A DNA stretch of 64,000 bases from Vitrella brassicaformis (taxonomy: Eukaryota > Sar > Vitrellaceae): contig CDMY01000138.1 in the NCBI GenBank assembly GCA_001179505.1, positions 62,001 through 126,000 on the forward strand, written 5' to 3'. The translations under genes were made by a program, and so were the position numbers. The notes below the pieces were generated by a model, which had not been told where the DNA came from, did no database searches, and saw nothing but the letters and a program-made list of their open reading frames with translations. This document shows positions 34,243 to 45,336 of the stretch, in pieces; position 1 is the first letter of the stretch; each line of letters starts with the position of its first letter.

Positions 34243-37200
34243 TCATTCCCTCAAAGCTCGAGGCGTCTTCTGTCCGGCAGTGTCCTCATGCTCATCGTGT
34301 CCATCGGATTGACCTCCGCCCCACGTCAGGTCCGTAAGGTCCTCCGGCTCGTCATAGTCCACCCACGTCTTGTCAACACCACCACCCGCACTCCTGTCCA
34401 CTGCGTCATAGTCCGTGTCATCGTATTCGCCCGTCGTGTCGGGTGCCGAGCCCTCTCCATCGCTCTCGGTACCTTGAGTGTCTCGACGGCTGCTGACGGT
34501 GATCCGCCGCGCGGCGGACTGATGGCGATTTTGCGGGCGCGTCCAATTGATGGCGAAACCTGAGTGTAAAGAGGCAATGATGGATGGACGGTTTGTGGTG
34601 GGAGCGAGTTGATGGCTTACCAACGTTCTCGGGCAGGTCCGCTTCTGCCTCTGACTGGGCCCCTGCACACGTATAGAGGATGTATGTATGTATCAGCCAT
34701 GCATGCACACGTCCACTCCTTTTGAAAATGTCCGAACTGACCTTCGTCGTCAGTGCTCTGATTGACACCATCACTCCAACCGCTGACTGACCGCTGGAGA
34801 AAGAACAGAGTGGACGCACCCACCGATCCAAGGTGTTACATCTCACCTCCCCGCCCACCTTGGTGTTGGTCGACGTGACTCGGCCCAGATCATCCACCTG
34901 GTCGCGTGCGCCCAACACATGCAGCTGGCGACCCACCGGGGCACCACCACCACCACCACCGCCACCAGCATCGTCAGTTGTTGTGCGCATCCCTGTGCGT
35001 GAGAGGGCGGCCGTCAAGTCGTGCGGGCCACCCGTGGCTGTGCTCGCAGCCACGTCAAGGGAGGGGGATATAGGGAGCTTCGTCAGTGACGGCAGGATGC
35101 CCTGATGGATGAAATCAATGACACCGAGAAGAAGACCAAATGCATCGACGAAGGATGCATACGTACATGTGTTATACAAACAGGGTGACGTACGTGTAGT
35201 GTGTCGTATAGCGCGTCCCTCCTCTCCGCGAGTGTGTTGAGTCTGAGCCACGGCTTGCGACGCATCCCCACCCAATGCCAACCCATCGAATGCAAGTGAC
35301 GCGCCTAACATCAAGCGGCACAGAGATGCATACCAGAAAAGGGAGCATTCCTCCCTGGCTGTCTGTCTAGCTTACCTTGAGTCTGATGGGCCCCAGCAGC
35401 TCTCCCGTGAGTGGACAGTAATCCCCCTCGCTCAACAGATCCAATGCGACCTTGCCCGGGCCGGCATCTGGTGGCCCACTTGGCAATATCCACACACCAG
35501 AAACACGGGCATTAGAAACATCCATTTGTACACTTTGCACAATTGGGTGTTTGCTTCCTCACGTGATTCGCGCGTCGCATCTGTAGGGCCCCTTTTGCTT
35601 GAGCAGCGTTACACATCCCTCCAGGCCAAGGCTCTCCAGACATAACAGCAGCTGCTCGTGATAGGACTTCACGGAGACACATAGACGAATATGTGCGTAT
35701 ACGCGCACTTGTAAGAGCCAGCGGACGAATGGATCGCTGTGCATGTGCATCCGTGAAGTGGCCAGGTAGGTAAGTTACTCACTCGTTGTGGTTTGTCCAT
35801 GAATGCCTCGTTGTATCTGCTAAGCAGCAGCTGGAGCGACTGGGGGGCGTGACACGCCAACTCGGGGAACTGCAATGAATTCCACCGCACTGTGCGTCCC
35901 TTGGATCTTCTTGCCTGCCTGCCTACGTGCTGACCTCCACTAGAATGGTGAATGTGAGGCGGTTCATCTGGGTGAAGCGCTTCACGGGCGTCCCCTCCAT
36001 CTGCACGAATGTCAGTCACCCACCAGGCAAAATGTCGTCGTGTGAGCGCGTCATGTGACAGTGCCGCTGTTGCTGACCGTCTCCGACTTGACGAAATAGG
36101 CAAGCAGGCGCCCGAATAGGTCCTGAAAACAACCGACCAACCAGGATGTGCATATGAGGCGTCACCCCTATCCACTTATCCACCCATCCATCCACTCATC
36201 CATCCATCCATCCATCCGTACCAGCCGGAAGTGTCCCGCCAGGATGAAGCCATCGAGGAGGTTGGCCACCTGTTGACACGTGAACCCGCTCTGGCGGCAC
36301 AACACAACACAACACGATACGACATATGCAAACCAACACCACCAATGGGCACGTGGATGCATGTCCTCACCTCGAGGTCCATGGCCTTGTCACCGATGGC
36401 GTCGAGTGTTGCCTCGTCGCGAAGGCCAACCTTGCCGTACGCGTGGGCCACGTTGGCCAGCTCCAGAGTGCCCGCATACTCCAACCGACTCTGACGTAGC
36501 ATGCACCACGAGCACAAAACAAGTATGATCGAAATGAGACCATAGATGGGGATGGGGGCGGTTTGGTGGTTCTCCATTTGTGTCCGTACCCTGAAGGTTC
36601 TGCCCAGGGCCTCCCACGCCTCCACGTCTCGGACACCCAGCCGACCTGCACATGCATATCACAGACACTCAGAGAAGATGAAGGGCATAATTCCCTCTCC
36701 TCCTCGCTGCCTCTCAACCGAGTGTGCATGCATACCAAGGGCCCATGCCGCCTGTGCAAGTGCAATCCTAGGGAACGCCTGTGGCGCCCTCCTCAGCCTG
36801 TCGGCCGCAGCCCTCAACAGGTCGTTCTGGCGAATGCTCAGCCGCCCGTAGGCATACAACAGGATCCCCAACCAATGGCTGTCCAGCCGCGCAAACCTCT
36901 CAGCACTGCCCCCCACCTCCTTGCCCAGGCGCTTGAGCAAGGCCTCGTTCGGCAACTGCCACTTGGCGAATGAGAGAGCTAGCAGAGCCACGGATTGGTC
37001 GTCGAGCGTGTGAAGCAGGCCGGACAGGTGCTGTGTGGCGCGTCTGACGGTGACGAGTGGCAGGTAGCCCAGGCAGGCGAACTGGAATAGGGTGGCGATG
37101 ACGCCTTTGGGTGAGGTGAAGTGGAGCTTGTCTCGCAGACGACGGGAGAGGGACCGTAGCACCTTGGAATACAGTACCTGCCGGCTCTCGATCTCGCTAA

Positions 37201-38200
37201 AGTTCCGCAGCAATCGATACTGCACCCATGGCGACAAATTCATCATGACAGAAACGTACAGTGGCCCTTTGGTGCCATCCTTCCCAACCTGTTCGTGTCT
37301 TTGTCTCTTCTGCATTCTGTCTCTGGTCCACTGGCTAGCCTTGTGCATGGCCTCTCGCGATGGCTTGAGGCCGTACTTGCGCATCGCGTAAGCCACACAC
37401 GCGATGTCGTGCTCGTTGAGCAGATGCCGCTCGGACAGCACGAAGCGCAGCAGCTCATTCAGGTGAATCTTGCGCACCTTGGCCCGGTGACGCGCCAACG
37501 CATGAAGGCTCAGACACACCTGCGAGAGACTGATGCCTGAAGACAGCCAGCGGCACAGCACAGCCACATATATACATACATGCTCATGTTCGTGTGGGAT
37601 GTGGTGCTTTTTTTACCTACCTGCAAGCGATGCACTGGGGCTCTTGCAGTGCCTTCTCAGGTGGTAGGCCACTTGTGTCCACAGGGATGGCCGTCGGATG
37701 TGCAGTTTGCGCGCCGAGAGCGCAAGGGCCAGCAGCTGTGCCGGAGACAAATTCGCTACGCCACTCTCGACGCTGCGCACGAGCTCGGTGAAGCGCTCAT
37801 CTTTGTGCAGCTGACTCGCCTGCATACTCAAGACACAGGCAAGAGAGATAGATCACTCATTGTGCTCGGTCTGTGTGCATATCCCGTCCATCCCTAGGTG
37901 GCGGCTGTCCTTGCCCACCTTGAATGTGGTCCTTGTGAGTTGCTGGAGGTGGTAGATCTTGAGTGAGAGCTTTGTTGTGGCGTCGTACTGGCCCACCTGA
38001 TGCAGCACCGTGCGGACTGTCTTCTCCTCGTCGCGACTGATGAATGGACGCGTGAAGGGCGGCACCACGCGAAGCAATGCTGGGGAAGAGGGCTGGCTCA
38101 CAGCAAGGGAGGTCGTGAGCCGTCGGAACTGCAGTGTTGACGCTCGGATCTTGCATGCCGGAGGCCGCTCGCCGCTCACACGCCATGATGGATGCCGCAT
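34243..38200 (-). CDS. RAP-domain protein with helical repeats, probably organellar RNA-binding
   Basis: Large multi-exon gene. The start at 38200 gives a basic N-terminus (RRLTTSLAVSQPSS) compatible with organelle import. Helical repeats of the FASTK/HPR type follow: NLSPAQLLALALSARKLHI, HDIACVAYAMRKYGL, SPKGVIATLFQFACLGYLP, DDQSVALLALSFAKWQLPNE, DSHWLGILLYAYGRLSIRQ, FPRIALAQAAWALGM, TLELANVAHAYGKVGLRDE, VANLLDGFILAGHF and SYHEQLLLCLESLGLEGC. A RAP domain closes the core: KVALDLLSEGDYCPLTGELL, then LHSMGWHWVGMRRKPWLRLN with LAERRDALYDTL. RAP proteins in apicomplexans and algae process mitochondrial or plastid RNA. The tail (about 34243-35100) is disordered, with a poly-Gly stretch and an acidic Asp/Glu region (EYDDTDYDAVD). 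The 3' exons after the RAP domain might belong to another gene, but frames join. Confidence 0.75.
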
Positions 38201-38372
38201 GGGAATTCACTTGCCCTCGCTTAGCTCGCAGACGAACGGCAAGGAGAAAGGACAAACGAACGGAAATAGAAGGCTCTGAAGCACGAGCTGGGCATCGAGA
38301 CCGCTCCCTGTGGTCATTTCATTGGTCCGGCAGTCATTTCACTTGTTCCTGTGTCTCCCCTGTCGCCGCACT

Positions 38373-39484
38373 CGCACTACAAGCGGTACATTGCCAGAAA
38401 ACTGACCCGGGGGGGTGGGAAACTGTGTTCTGTGCGGAAAACCGGGGCCCCATGCGGAAAACTGAGCCAGGGGCCCGGAAAACTGGTGATCTGCAGTGAA
38501 AAACTGAGGCCCTGAGTGGGAAACTGGCCACCTGCACTGGAAAACTGGTGATCTGCAGTGGAAAACTGACCACCTGCGTGGAAAACTGGTGATCTGCAGT
38601 GGAAAACTGGCACTCCCACGTGGAAAACTGGTTTTCTGCCGCCTGTACCCAGTTTTCCATTGCCTGATGCCAGTTTTCCAGTCAATGTGCCAGTGTTCCA
38701 ATAGATATGCCAGTTTTCCAATGAATGTGCCAGTTTTCCGATGATTCCGATGAATGTGCCAGTTTTCCAGTAGATACACTCAAGATCTAACGCAGCACGC
38801 ACCAGTCAATGCTTTCTGAAGTCAGTGAGAGAGTTGGAGAGAGCGCGGGCGTGCAGCAGGAGGGAGAGAGACACAGGGCAAGGATGGCCGGCCGGCCGTC
38901 AATAAAAGACGGTGTCCGCTCGATGCACCCATCCACTCACTCAGTCATCGATCATCAGTACCTGCCATCATCATCCTCGCCCTCCCCGTGCACCTCCAAC
39001 AGAGGGCAGAGAGCCACCGCACTTCGGAAAAGTGGCACATTCATCGGAATCATCGGAAAACTGGCACATTCATTGGAAAACTGGCATATCTATTGGAAAA
39101 CTGGCACATTGACTGGAAAGCTGACATCAGGCAATGGAAAACTGGGTAGAGAGACTGGAAAACTGGGTAGAGACAGTGGAAAACTGGCATCAGGCAATGG
39201 AAAACTGGGTACAGGCGGCAGAGAACCAGTTTTCCACGTGGGAGTGCCAGTTTTCCACTGCAGATCACCAGTTTTCCACGCAGGTGGTCAGTTTTCCACT
39301 GCAGATCACCAGTTTTCCAGTGCAGGTGGCCAGTTTCCCACTCAGGGCCTCAGTTTTTCACTGCAGATCACCAGTTTTCCGGGCCCCTGGCTCAGTTTTC
39401 CGCATGGGGCCCCGGTTTTCCGCACAGAACACAGTTTCCCACCCCCCTGGGTCAGTTTTCTGGCAATGTACCGCTTGTAGTGCG
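38373..39484. repeat. Foldback element: giant inverted repeat built from AGTTTTCC units
   Basis: Ends are perfect inverted repeats: CGCACTACAAGCGGTACATT at 38373 and its complement ending at 39484. Left arm about 38373-38770, spacer about 38771-39025, right arm about 39026-39484. Each arm is a chain of short units around GGAAAACTGG, often as GTGATCTGCAGTGGAAAACT. Unit orientation flips inside each arm (near 38625 and 39228), so the order of orientations is forward, reverse, spacer, forward, reverse. The right arm carries about 60 bases of extra units (AACTGGGTAGAGA near 39140-39180). No transposase frame is present; the long frames on both strands are the same repeat translated. It looks like a non-autonomous foldback (TIR) transposon. 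No clear target-site duplication was seen. Confidence 0.85.
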
Positions 39485-39506
39485 CCCTGCTGGAATTTTT
39501 CGGGTT

Positions 39507-39697
39507 CGACTTTTGGTGTCAAACGACTCTCCTGCATGTGAGGATGCTGAGAGCATGATGTACTTTCAGGGGGGAAAAAAGGGACTCGCCGAAAAAGGGA
39601 GGGATAAAATAGGTTCGAGTCCAAGTTGAACACATCCATGCGATGGACTCACAAGACAGTGTATCGCATGGACGAGCGGATAGCTGGAACAGTTGGA
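39507..39697 (+). repeat. Dispersed repeat, copy 2
   Basis: Begins CGACTTTTGGTGTCAAACGA, then ATGTACTTTC and GGGGGAAAAAAG, then GAGTCCAAGTTGAACACATC with CATGCGATGGACTCACAAGA (39616-39660), then GACGAGCGGATAGCTGGAAC (39671). It matches 31729-31905 in inverted orientation with indels. It starts only about 20 bases after the foldback element. Confidence 0.8.
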
Positions 39698-39770
39698 GGC
39701 AGCCCGGCCCGTACCGTGGTGTGATGATTCTGCGCTGGATTCATTCAGTCATGGAGGCAGCCCGGCCCGT
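39694..39770 (+). repeat. Direct repeat of 20 bases
   Basis: GGAGGCAGCCCGGCCCGTAC occurs exactly twice (about 39695-39714 and 39752-39771), separated by 37 bases. The first copy abuts the end of the dispersed repeat. Confidence 0.75.
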
Positions 39771-39771
39771 A

Positions 39772-40548
39772 CATGAGCATGTCTGTCATGAGCAGAGCAA
39801 CGACTGGAACAACGCCGACTGTCTTTCAGTCGGCTGGCGACGTCACAGAGCCACGGGGAGAAGAGAGCAACAAGAAACAACAGGAGGCGGCCAGGAGAAT
39901 GACACCGAGAAAGATGAGTGACTTACTGATGAGTCCATCCTGAGAACGGGTTCTGTCTCCCCTTCACCTTCACAAAACCACACGCAGCCGCAGCCGCGAC
40001 ACAGGATCACCAGACATGTATGTCGCCACATTTGTGCGCATCCCTCGCGCGAAGACCGATTAAAGTCACGTGTGGTATATCTCTAAATTCGACATACTTA
40101 AAATGCGAACACTGTACCGTCCGGCACAGGCGACTGGTGATTCTAATTCTATTCAAAATGTCGGTGTGCTGGATGACAATGAAGTGGAAAATGAAGCATG
40201 GCCATCATGGTTGACCAGTAAGAATATCAGGCTTCTCAAACTTCATCCGCAGAAGACCACTCGGCGAAAGTCTCCAACTCGATGCCGTTGTCTAAACGCT
40301 GACGTGCGGTGATGTCATCAATAGGTCTTGACCCACCATTCTTAACCAGCTCCCCTCACCGTCCATGGACGCACCCAAAAATCGGTACATGACCCACGCA
40401 CACATGCATACTTACTGATAAATCGCGCTCTCTCTCTCATTTTCTCTTTCCCTCTCCCGTCGCTTGACCCACTCCATTCACAGGCCACTCTGTGTGAGTG
40501 TGCATGTAAACACGCGCTTGTCAACGGCCTCGTTTATGTGACATGACG
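39772..40548. other. Intergenic, 0.8 kb
   Basis: No supported gene. An 80-codon frame at 40070-40312 has no recognisable features. The region separates the repeat cluster from the methyltransferase gene. Confidence 0.5.
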
Positions 40549-43018
40549 CTATGCGGCTGTGGCCTCTCTCTCGGCCTCTCTCTCCATCTCGTCTTCTTCT
40601 GGCGTGAGCATCTTGTAGTCACGCCGCTTGCGCAATATGTCGTCAAGCTCACCCCTGCACACACACACACATATCGCCAAACATGGGGGCCGGGGATGCA
40701 TCATATTATTCTCATTGCCTCCCTGAGTGGGTGGGGGAGTGGGTAACCAACCGACTGACCTTGAGAAGTTTTTGAGCCATGGGTAGAATCGGGCTCGTCC
40801 TCTGGGCGGCTCCGTCATGTAGTCGGTGATGGCCAGATCGACCGCCACCAACTGCACGTCAGCATCGCTCCACTCCTGAACACAGACACGTATTAATACG
40901 GGGGCACAGGTATCTGTGTGTGGCGTGTGGCTTGCCTGGCATCTCTCCTTGACAAGGTCGATTGCGAGAGGGACGACGTCGATCATCTGCTTGACGTATG
41001 CGTCGTGTGTGGGCTCTCCCGTGAACTGCGGCACGATGTCGGCCAGCCATATCAGGCGGTCCTCCGCACTCACGTCATCGCTCAGCTGGCCAAGCTTCAG
41101 CCAGAAATCCTTGCTGGGGGGCTCCAGGCCAAGACCTTGCCTGTGTCCGTGCATCATTGAACCAAACAAAGCGAACACACAACATACAACATGCACGCTG
41201 TGTGTCTGTGGACGCATGGCTGGGTGCACTCATGCCATCCACTCACCTGAGTGCGCTTTGCTGTGCCTCGGTGTTTTTCCATTGAGGCGCGAGCAGGGAG
41301 GCCAACTTGGCGCGCAGGGGGGGCGGGAAAGTCACCGGATTCATTTCCTGCACACGCAGAGAGGCAGGCAGGCAGGCAGGCAACATGCCTTTGCACACCC
41401 ACCCATGCAGAACTGCGCCCTACCTACCTTGAGAACCCGGTAGATGGAGGGCACCCCCTGCAGACATAGCACACAGCCAATCATACGGGTATACTAGATT
41501 GATGGATGGATGGATGGCTGGATGGATGGCTGGATGGATGGCTGGATGGATGGCTCTGTCTATTTTACTCATTACCTTGACAGCATCGACAAAACTCTCC
41601 TGCTCGCTCTCGGTGTCGGCCCTGTTGAAGTCGCGTGTGAGTCGCGCCACGACCAGCTGCCTCTCTGCGTCCTCCAGCTCACGAGCCGTCCACAGCTGAC
41701 CCATCATAGCCTCATATGGGTCCTCTGTGTGGTGCGGAGGCAGCCTCTGAGTTACACAGGCGCGTACACAGAGAGGGAGATTGTGCTTCCTCGTTGGGCC
41801 TTGTTGTTTGACGGGCGTTATACGACTCGGTGAGGTGGGTGACCGACTGAAAGTTTACCTTTGTGGCTTGGACGGCATAGACGAATCGGTCGGGGCTGCC
41901 CGAGAACATATTCATCATGCTCTCTGCCTCCCCCTGTGGCGTGACGTCGAACCCCTTGAGGTCCGCCCAGCCGTCCGACGCCGAGAAGCGGAAGAAACTG
42001 CCCGTTATGTACATGTGCTGCGCGTCGTTCATCTGCTTCCACCACTCCATCTGTAGTACAATATTGATATATCACGCGCACACACGTGCATGCACCAGAT
42101 GAATGATCCGATCTTCGGTACCGACCGACCTTTTTGTTGACGGCTTCCTTGTTTGCATTTCCGCCGGTGAATGCCACGACGCAGAGGCCCCCCGGCTTGA
42201 GCACCCGCCAAGCCTCACGCAGCACCCGCCGCGGCTTGGTGAAGAACTCCATGGCGTTGCTGATAAGCACCACGTCGAAGCTCTCCCTCTGCAGGCCTCT
42301 CTCTCCAATGGCAATCCGGCGCTTGTGGTCGATCCACCCCTCCTCGGAGTTCAGATCCACCACGAACGACTCGGTCAGGGCGGGATTGGCGTCGAGCTCG
42401 TCCTGGTTAATGCCAATGCCCACCACTCTCGCGTACTGGCGGTCTCCTGGGAGGTAGCTGTAGCTGCCCGCACCAATGTCGAGCACCGAGATGGCGCCAC
42501 TTGGGAAGCATCGCGCGTAGTGGTTGGTGAGTGCGATGCGGGCCGGTTCGTCGAAGAAGGGTCGAATGTCAGCTGTGGAGAAGAATTCGATGTCGCTGGT
42601 GTTGTCAGTGCGCTTGAACTGGTCCTTGCGGAACGGCCAAGCTGGAGGCCACTTCCACATGTATGGCTCTACCTTCAAACCTGACAGAGACGTCACATCC
42701 CAGGCATAGCATACACACGGATATACGTGCACTGCAGTGACTGTCTGCCGCATCCATTGCACCCACAGCCACTCACTCACCAGGCTCGGTTTGGTTCTCT
42801 GGCGGGACATCTGGGAAGTTGCCCTTGCCTGAGAAGTTGTTGAGCGACTGCCGGATGTCGAAGGCCCTCAAAGCGGTTGCCTTGAGCCTTCGCAAGCCGC
42901 GGGAGGTGGGAGATCTTGGTGCAGAGAGGGCGGGAGAGCGAGGTGTGAGTGGCGAGGGTCTGAATGCACGGCTGACATGAGTGAGGAAGAGGACAGTGAT
43001 GGCTGCTGATGGAACCAT
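40549..43018 (-). CDS. Plastid-targeted SAM-dependent methyltransferase with extra C-terminal domain
   Basis: Class I methyltransferase; substrate unknown. The start at 43018 opens a signal peptide ([18 protein letters not shown]) followed by [19 protein letters not shown], a Ser/Pro/Arg transit-like region. The Phe right after the cleavage site is typical of secondary-plastid leaders. Exon 2 holds [14 protein letters not shown], motif [26 protein letters not shown], the acidic [30 protein letters not shown] and [20 protein letters not shown]. Exon 3 begins [20 protein letters not shown]. Later exons encode a helical domain ([71 protein letters not shown]) ending in an acidic helix ([18 protein letters not shown]). 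Nine exons, all with canonical junctions in frame. An upstream Met at 43102 exists but would bury the signal peptide. Confidence 0.85.
41500..41554. repeat. GGAT/GGCT minisatellite in an intron
   Basis: Units of GATGGATGGCTG repeat about four times within a methyltransferase intron (between the exons ending VDAVK and starting GVPSIYRV). Confidence 0.85.
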
Positions 43019-43156
43019 GAGGGGGGAGCGCTGCTTTTGCGCGCTTAAAGCTCGCGTGAAACCGCTGCTGTGTTCGAAATCGCGACGACGCTTCAACGCC
43101 ATCAAACCGGTGCTGCCGGAATTCGCAGTCTGAAGTCTCTCATTTTCTGACAGATA
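43019..43156. promoter_or_regulatory. Short divergent promoter region
   Basis: Only 138 bases separate the start codons of the plastid methyltransferase (minus) and the secreted protein (plus). Both promoters and 5' UTRs must fit or overlap here. No TATA box is evident. Inference from spacing only. Confidence 0.4.
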
Positions 43157-43893
43157 ATGGGCTGGTGGAGCATTCTTCTGCTGGGGCTGCTGGGAGGCCA
43201 CCACGCGGCGTCAGCTGCCGAAGCGGCTTCATCGGTGTGTGACAGGGCAGCCCTCGTCCCCGCCTTCGGCGACGATTCAGAGGCATTCGATATCTGCTGC
43301 TACTCAGGTCAGGTGCATAGTGCAGCACCTGCTCACATCCGTCTACTGGACATCCAACGCCTTTCTGCCCTCTGTGCTGTGTCCAGGAACGTTTCTGGTA
43401 AAAATGCTGTCAGAGCTGAATGGCGGCGACAAGAAGACTGTAGATCACGTAAGGAATGGATGGATGTGAGCCGCATCGCTCTCCCCTCTCTCTCTCTGAG
43501 ACTCATTGATGCATTTCTCCCACTTACTGCGTGCAGGTGTACGAGAACCTGCAGCCCTACCTTGGTGGTGCTGCCGAGATTTCCAAGCTGCCAGACCCAG
43601 CGCAGCGCGCCGACCTCACCAACCTGCGCACGGAGGTGGGGGAGACCGATAAAGCGGCCCTTCAGGGGTACGACCAGCTGCTGGCGACTGGGCTGTGCTA
43701 CGGCAAGCTGACGAACTGGATCCTCGACCCATCCAAGGGCCTGCAGAGCAAGGATGGCGTCCTCCTGGCCGTGCCGTCCTACCGTGGAAGGGAGAAGGAG
43801 GAGGTGATCGACCTGCTCATGCGGCTGTATCACTCGGACGACTACGATGAGATCGTGCATTCGTGCGCGGGCGTCCTGCTTGACAAACGATAG
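43157..43893 (+). CDS. Small secreted Cys-containing protein, paralogue C
   Basis: Exons 43157-43307, 43387-43448 and 43537-43893. Signal peptide MGWWSILLLGLLGGHHAASA. The mature part reads VCDRAALVPAFGDD, then CCYSG joined to TFLVKMLSELNGGDKKTVDH, VYENLQPYLGG, ADLTNLRTEVGETDKAALQG, LCYGKLTNWILDP, VIDLLMRLYHSDDYDEIVHS, CAGVLLDKR. About 190 residues and mostly helical. The block TFLVKMLSELN...TV.HV..NL.PYLGG and three Cys positions recur in the convergent neighbour at 44525-45336. I do not recognise the family. Confidence 0.8.
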
Positions 43894-44524
43894 GCGGGCA
43901 AATCGGGGGCTTAGCTGGTGTGGTGTGGTGAGATTAGTAGGCGCGAGTGCCTTGTGTGTTTTTCGTGTTTGTACGTGGTATGGTTCGTCTGTATGTACAT
44001 ATATAGCTCGGCATGTCTGACGCTCCAAGAGCTCTGGTGCACAATTTAATTACTCGTCGCTCTCTCATGAACCGAGTTCGACGCGCCAGAATTGTCCCTT
44101 TCCACCGTGATGAAGGCGCGAAACTTGTCGTGCATCCAAACAGGTGTGCTGCAAAAGACAGAGAAGCCGCACTGGCAAAATGCGCCGCTCCTCCCGACTG
44201 CCCCGCACTCACACTCACACGCCTACTCACCCACAGACACCAGCAGACAGGCAGACAGGCAGTCGCAGGGAAACACGAATTCAACACCATCGCGCTAGTC
44301 AGTTAAACATACACCACAGATAGGTAAGACGGGCGCACCATTCTGGTCACCACAGCACAACACACACGCGAGCCGCCAGCACCCGCCCAGCCGCCCGCCC
44401 ACCAGCTATGCATCTGATACGCATCTGATTCTCTTCTATATACAGGCAAAATCGCGCGTCGCGCGTACGGCAAAAACAACCACGCGCCCACCCACTCGTC
44501 TTGTCTTCCCCCCTCTCGTCTACA
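43894..44524. other. Intergenic, 0.6 kb
   Basis: Tail-to-tail spacer between the two paralogous secreted-protein genes. No gene seen. A CAGACAGG run lies near 44240. Confidence 0.55.
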
Positions 44525-45336
44525 TCACAGCTCGTGCTTGACCAAAGCACAGGAGCGCTCGTCGTACGCTTTGTCCTGCATCAGCGTGTCGAATATGGAC
44601 ATGGTCTGCTGGAACGCGTTGCTGTGGTACTTGGGAGCCGGAATCAGCGTCATCTGTCCGTTGACCTCCTTCTGCGGGATGGCGTCGAGGATGCGGTCGG
44701 TCAGCTCGACATGGCACACCTTGAGCGAGTCGTAAGTCTTGACGACCTAAAGTAGACCAGGCGTTAAAAAATAGTCTTGAGGAGTGAGCGTCTGCCTGAA
44801 CGTTAATCCTATTACATCAGGCGGCACGGTGTTGCGCAGGTCCGTCAGACCCTTCTTCTGGTCCTTGTGCTCCAGCGCATTGAGGGCATCCGGACCCCTG
44901 CACGCAAATACGACAGCAACACAGGCCGGCATGCAGTGTGCGTGTTGGCGTGTATGGTGTGTCAGCGTACCCGAGGTAGGGCAGCAGGTTGGACTTGACA
45001 TGCTCCACTGTCTTGGACTCGCCACTGTTGAGCTCAGACAGCATCTGCAAGCGACAAGGGAGAGAGGGGAGAGCGTGTGGTGGATCCGAGCACGTATCGT
45101 ACTCCTGCCCGGCTGCATGCAAATCGCTCACCTTGACGAGGAATGTCCCGCCATAGCACCTGCACATGCATGCTATCTATCATGCAATGGCGTGTTGATG
45201 GCTGTGCTTACGTGATTGTAGTTTGCGGCGTGCCATCATAGTCCTTGCATATGTCTTGGGTCTGCTCCACACGACCGTGGCAGGTGCCGCAGAGGAACAA
45301 AGCGATGGCAACGATGCACGAAACACTTCTCGCCAT
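44525..45336 (-). CDS. Small secreted Cys-containing protein, paralogue D
   Basis: Convergent partner of the gene at 43157-43893. Signal peptide MARSVSCIVAIALFLCGTCH. Then VEQTQDICKDYDGTPQTTIT, CYGGTFLVK, MLSELNSGESKTVEHVKSNL with LPYLG, GPDALNALEHKDQKKGLTDL with RNTVPPDV, and the last exon VKTYDSLKVCHVELTDRIL, PAPKYHSNAFQQTMSIFDTL, SCALVKHEL. Five exons with canonical junctions. The Cys positions (CY.GTFLVK; VCHVELT; SCAL) match paralogue C (CYSGTFLVK; LCYGKLT; SCAG). Introns also sit at similar places around the TFLVK and HV blocks, so the two arose by duplication. Function unknown. Confidence 0.8.

Noticed and set aside
38339-39541. Long open frames on both strands (up to 223 codons) with WKTG/LENWH-like protein repeats
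   Set aside because: They are translations of the foldback repeat; the same peptides appear from both arms and on both strands, with no splice signals or family match.
39612-39622. GGTTCGAGTCC, a perfect match to a tRNA B box
   Set aside because: No acceptor stem, anticodon arm or A box is found upstream, and the other copy of the repeat lacks the intact word. Not a tRNA gene.
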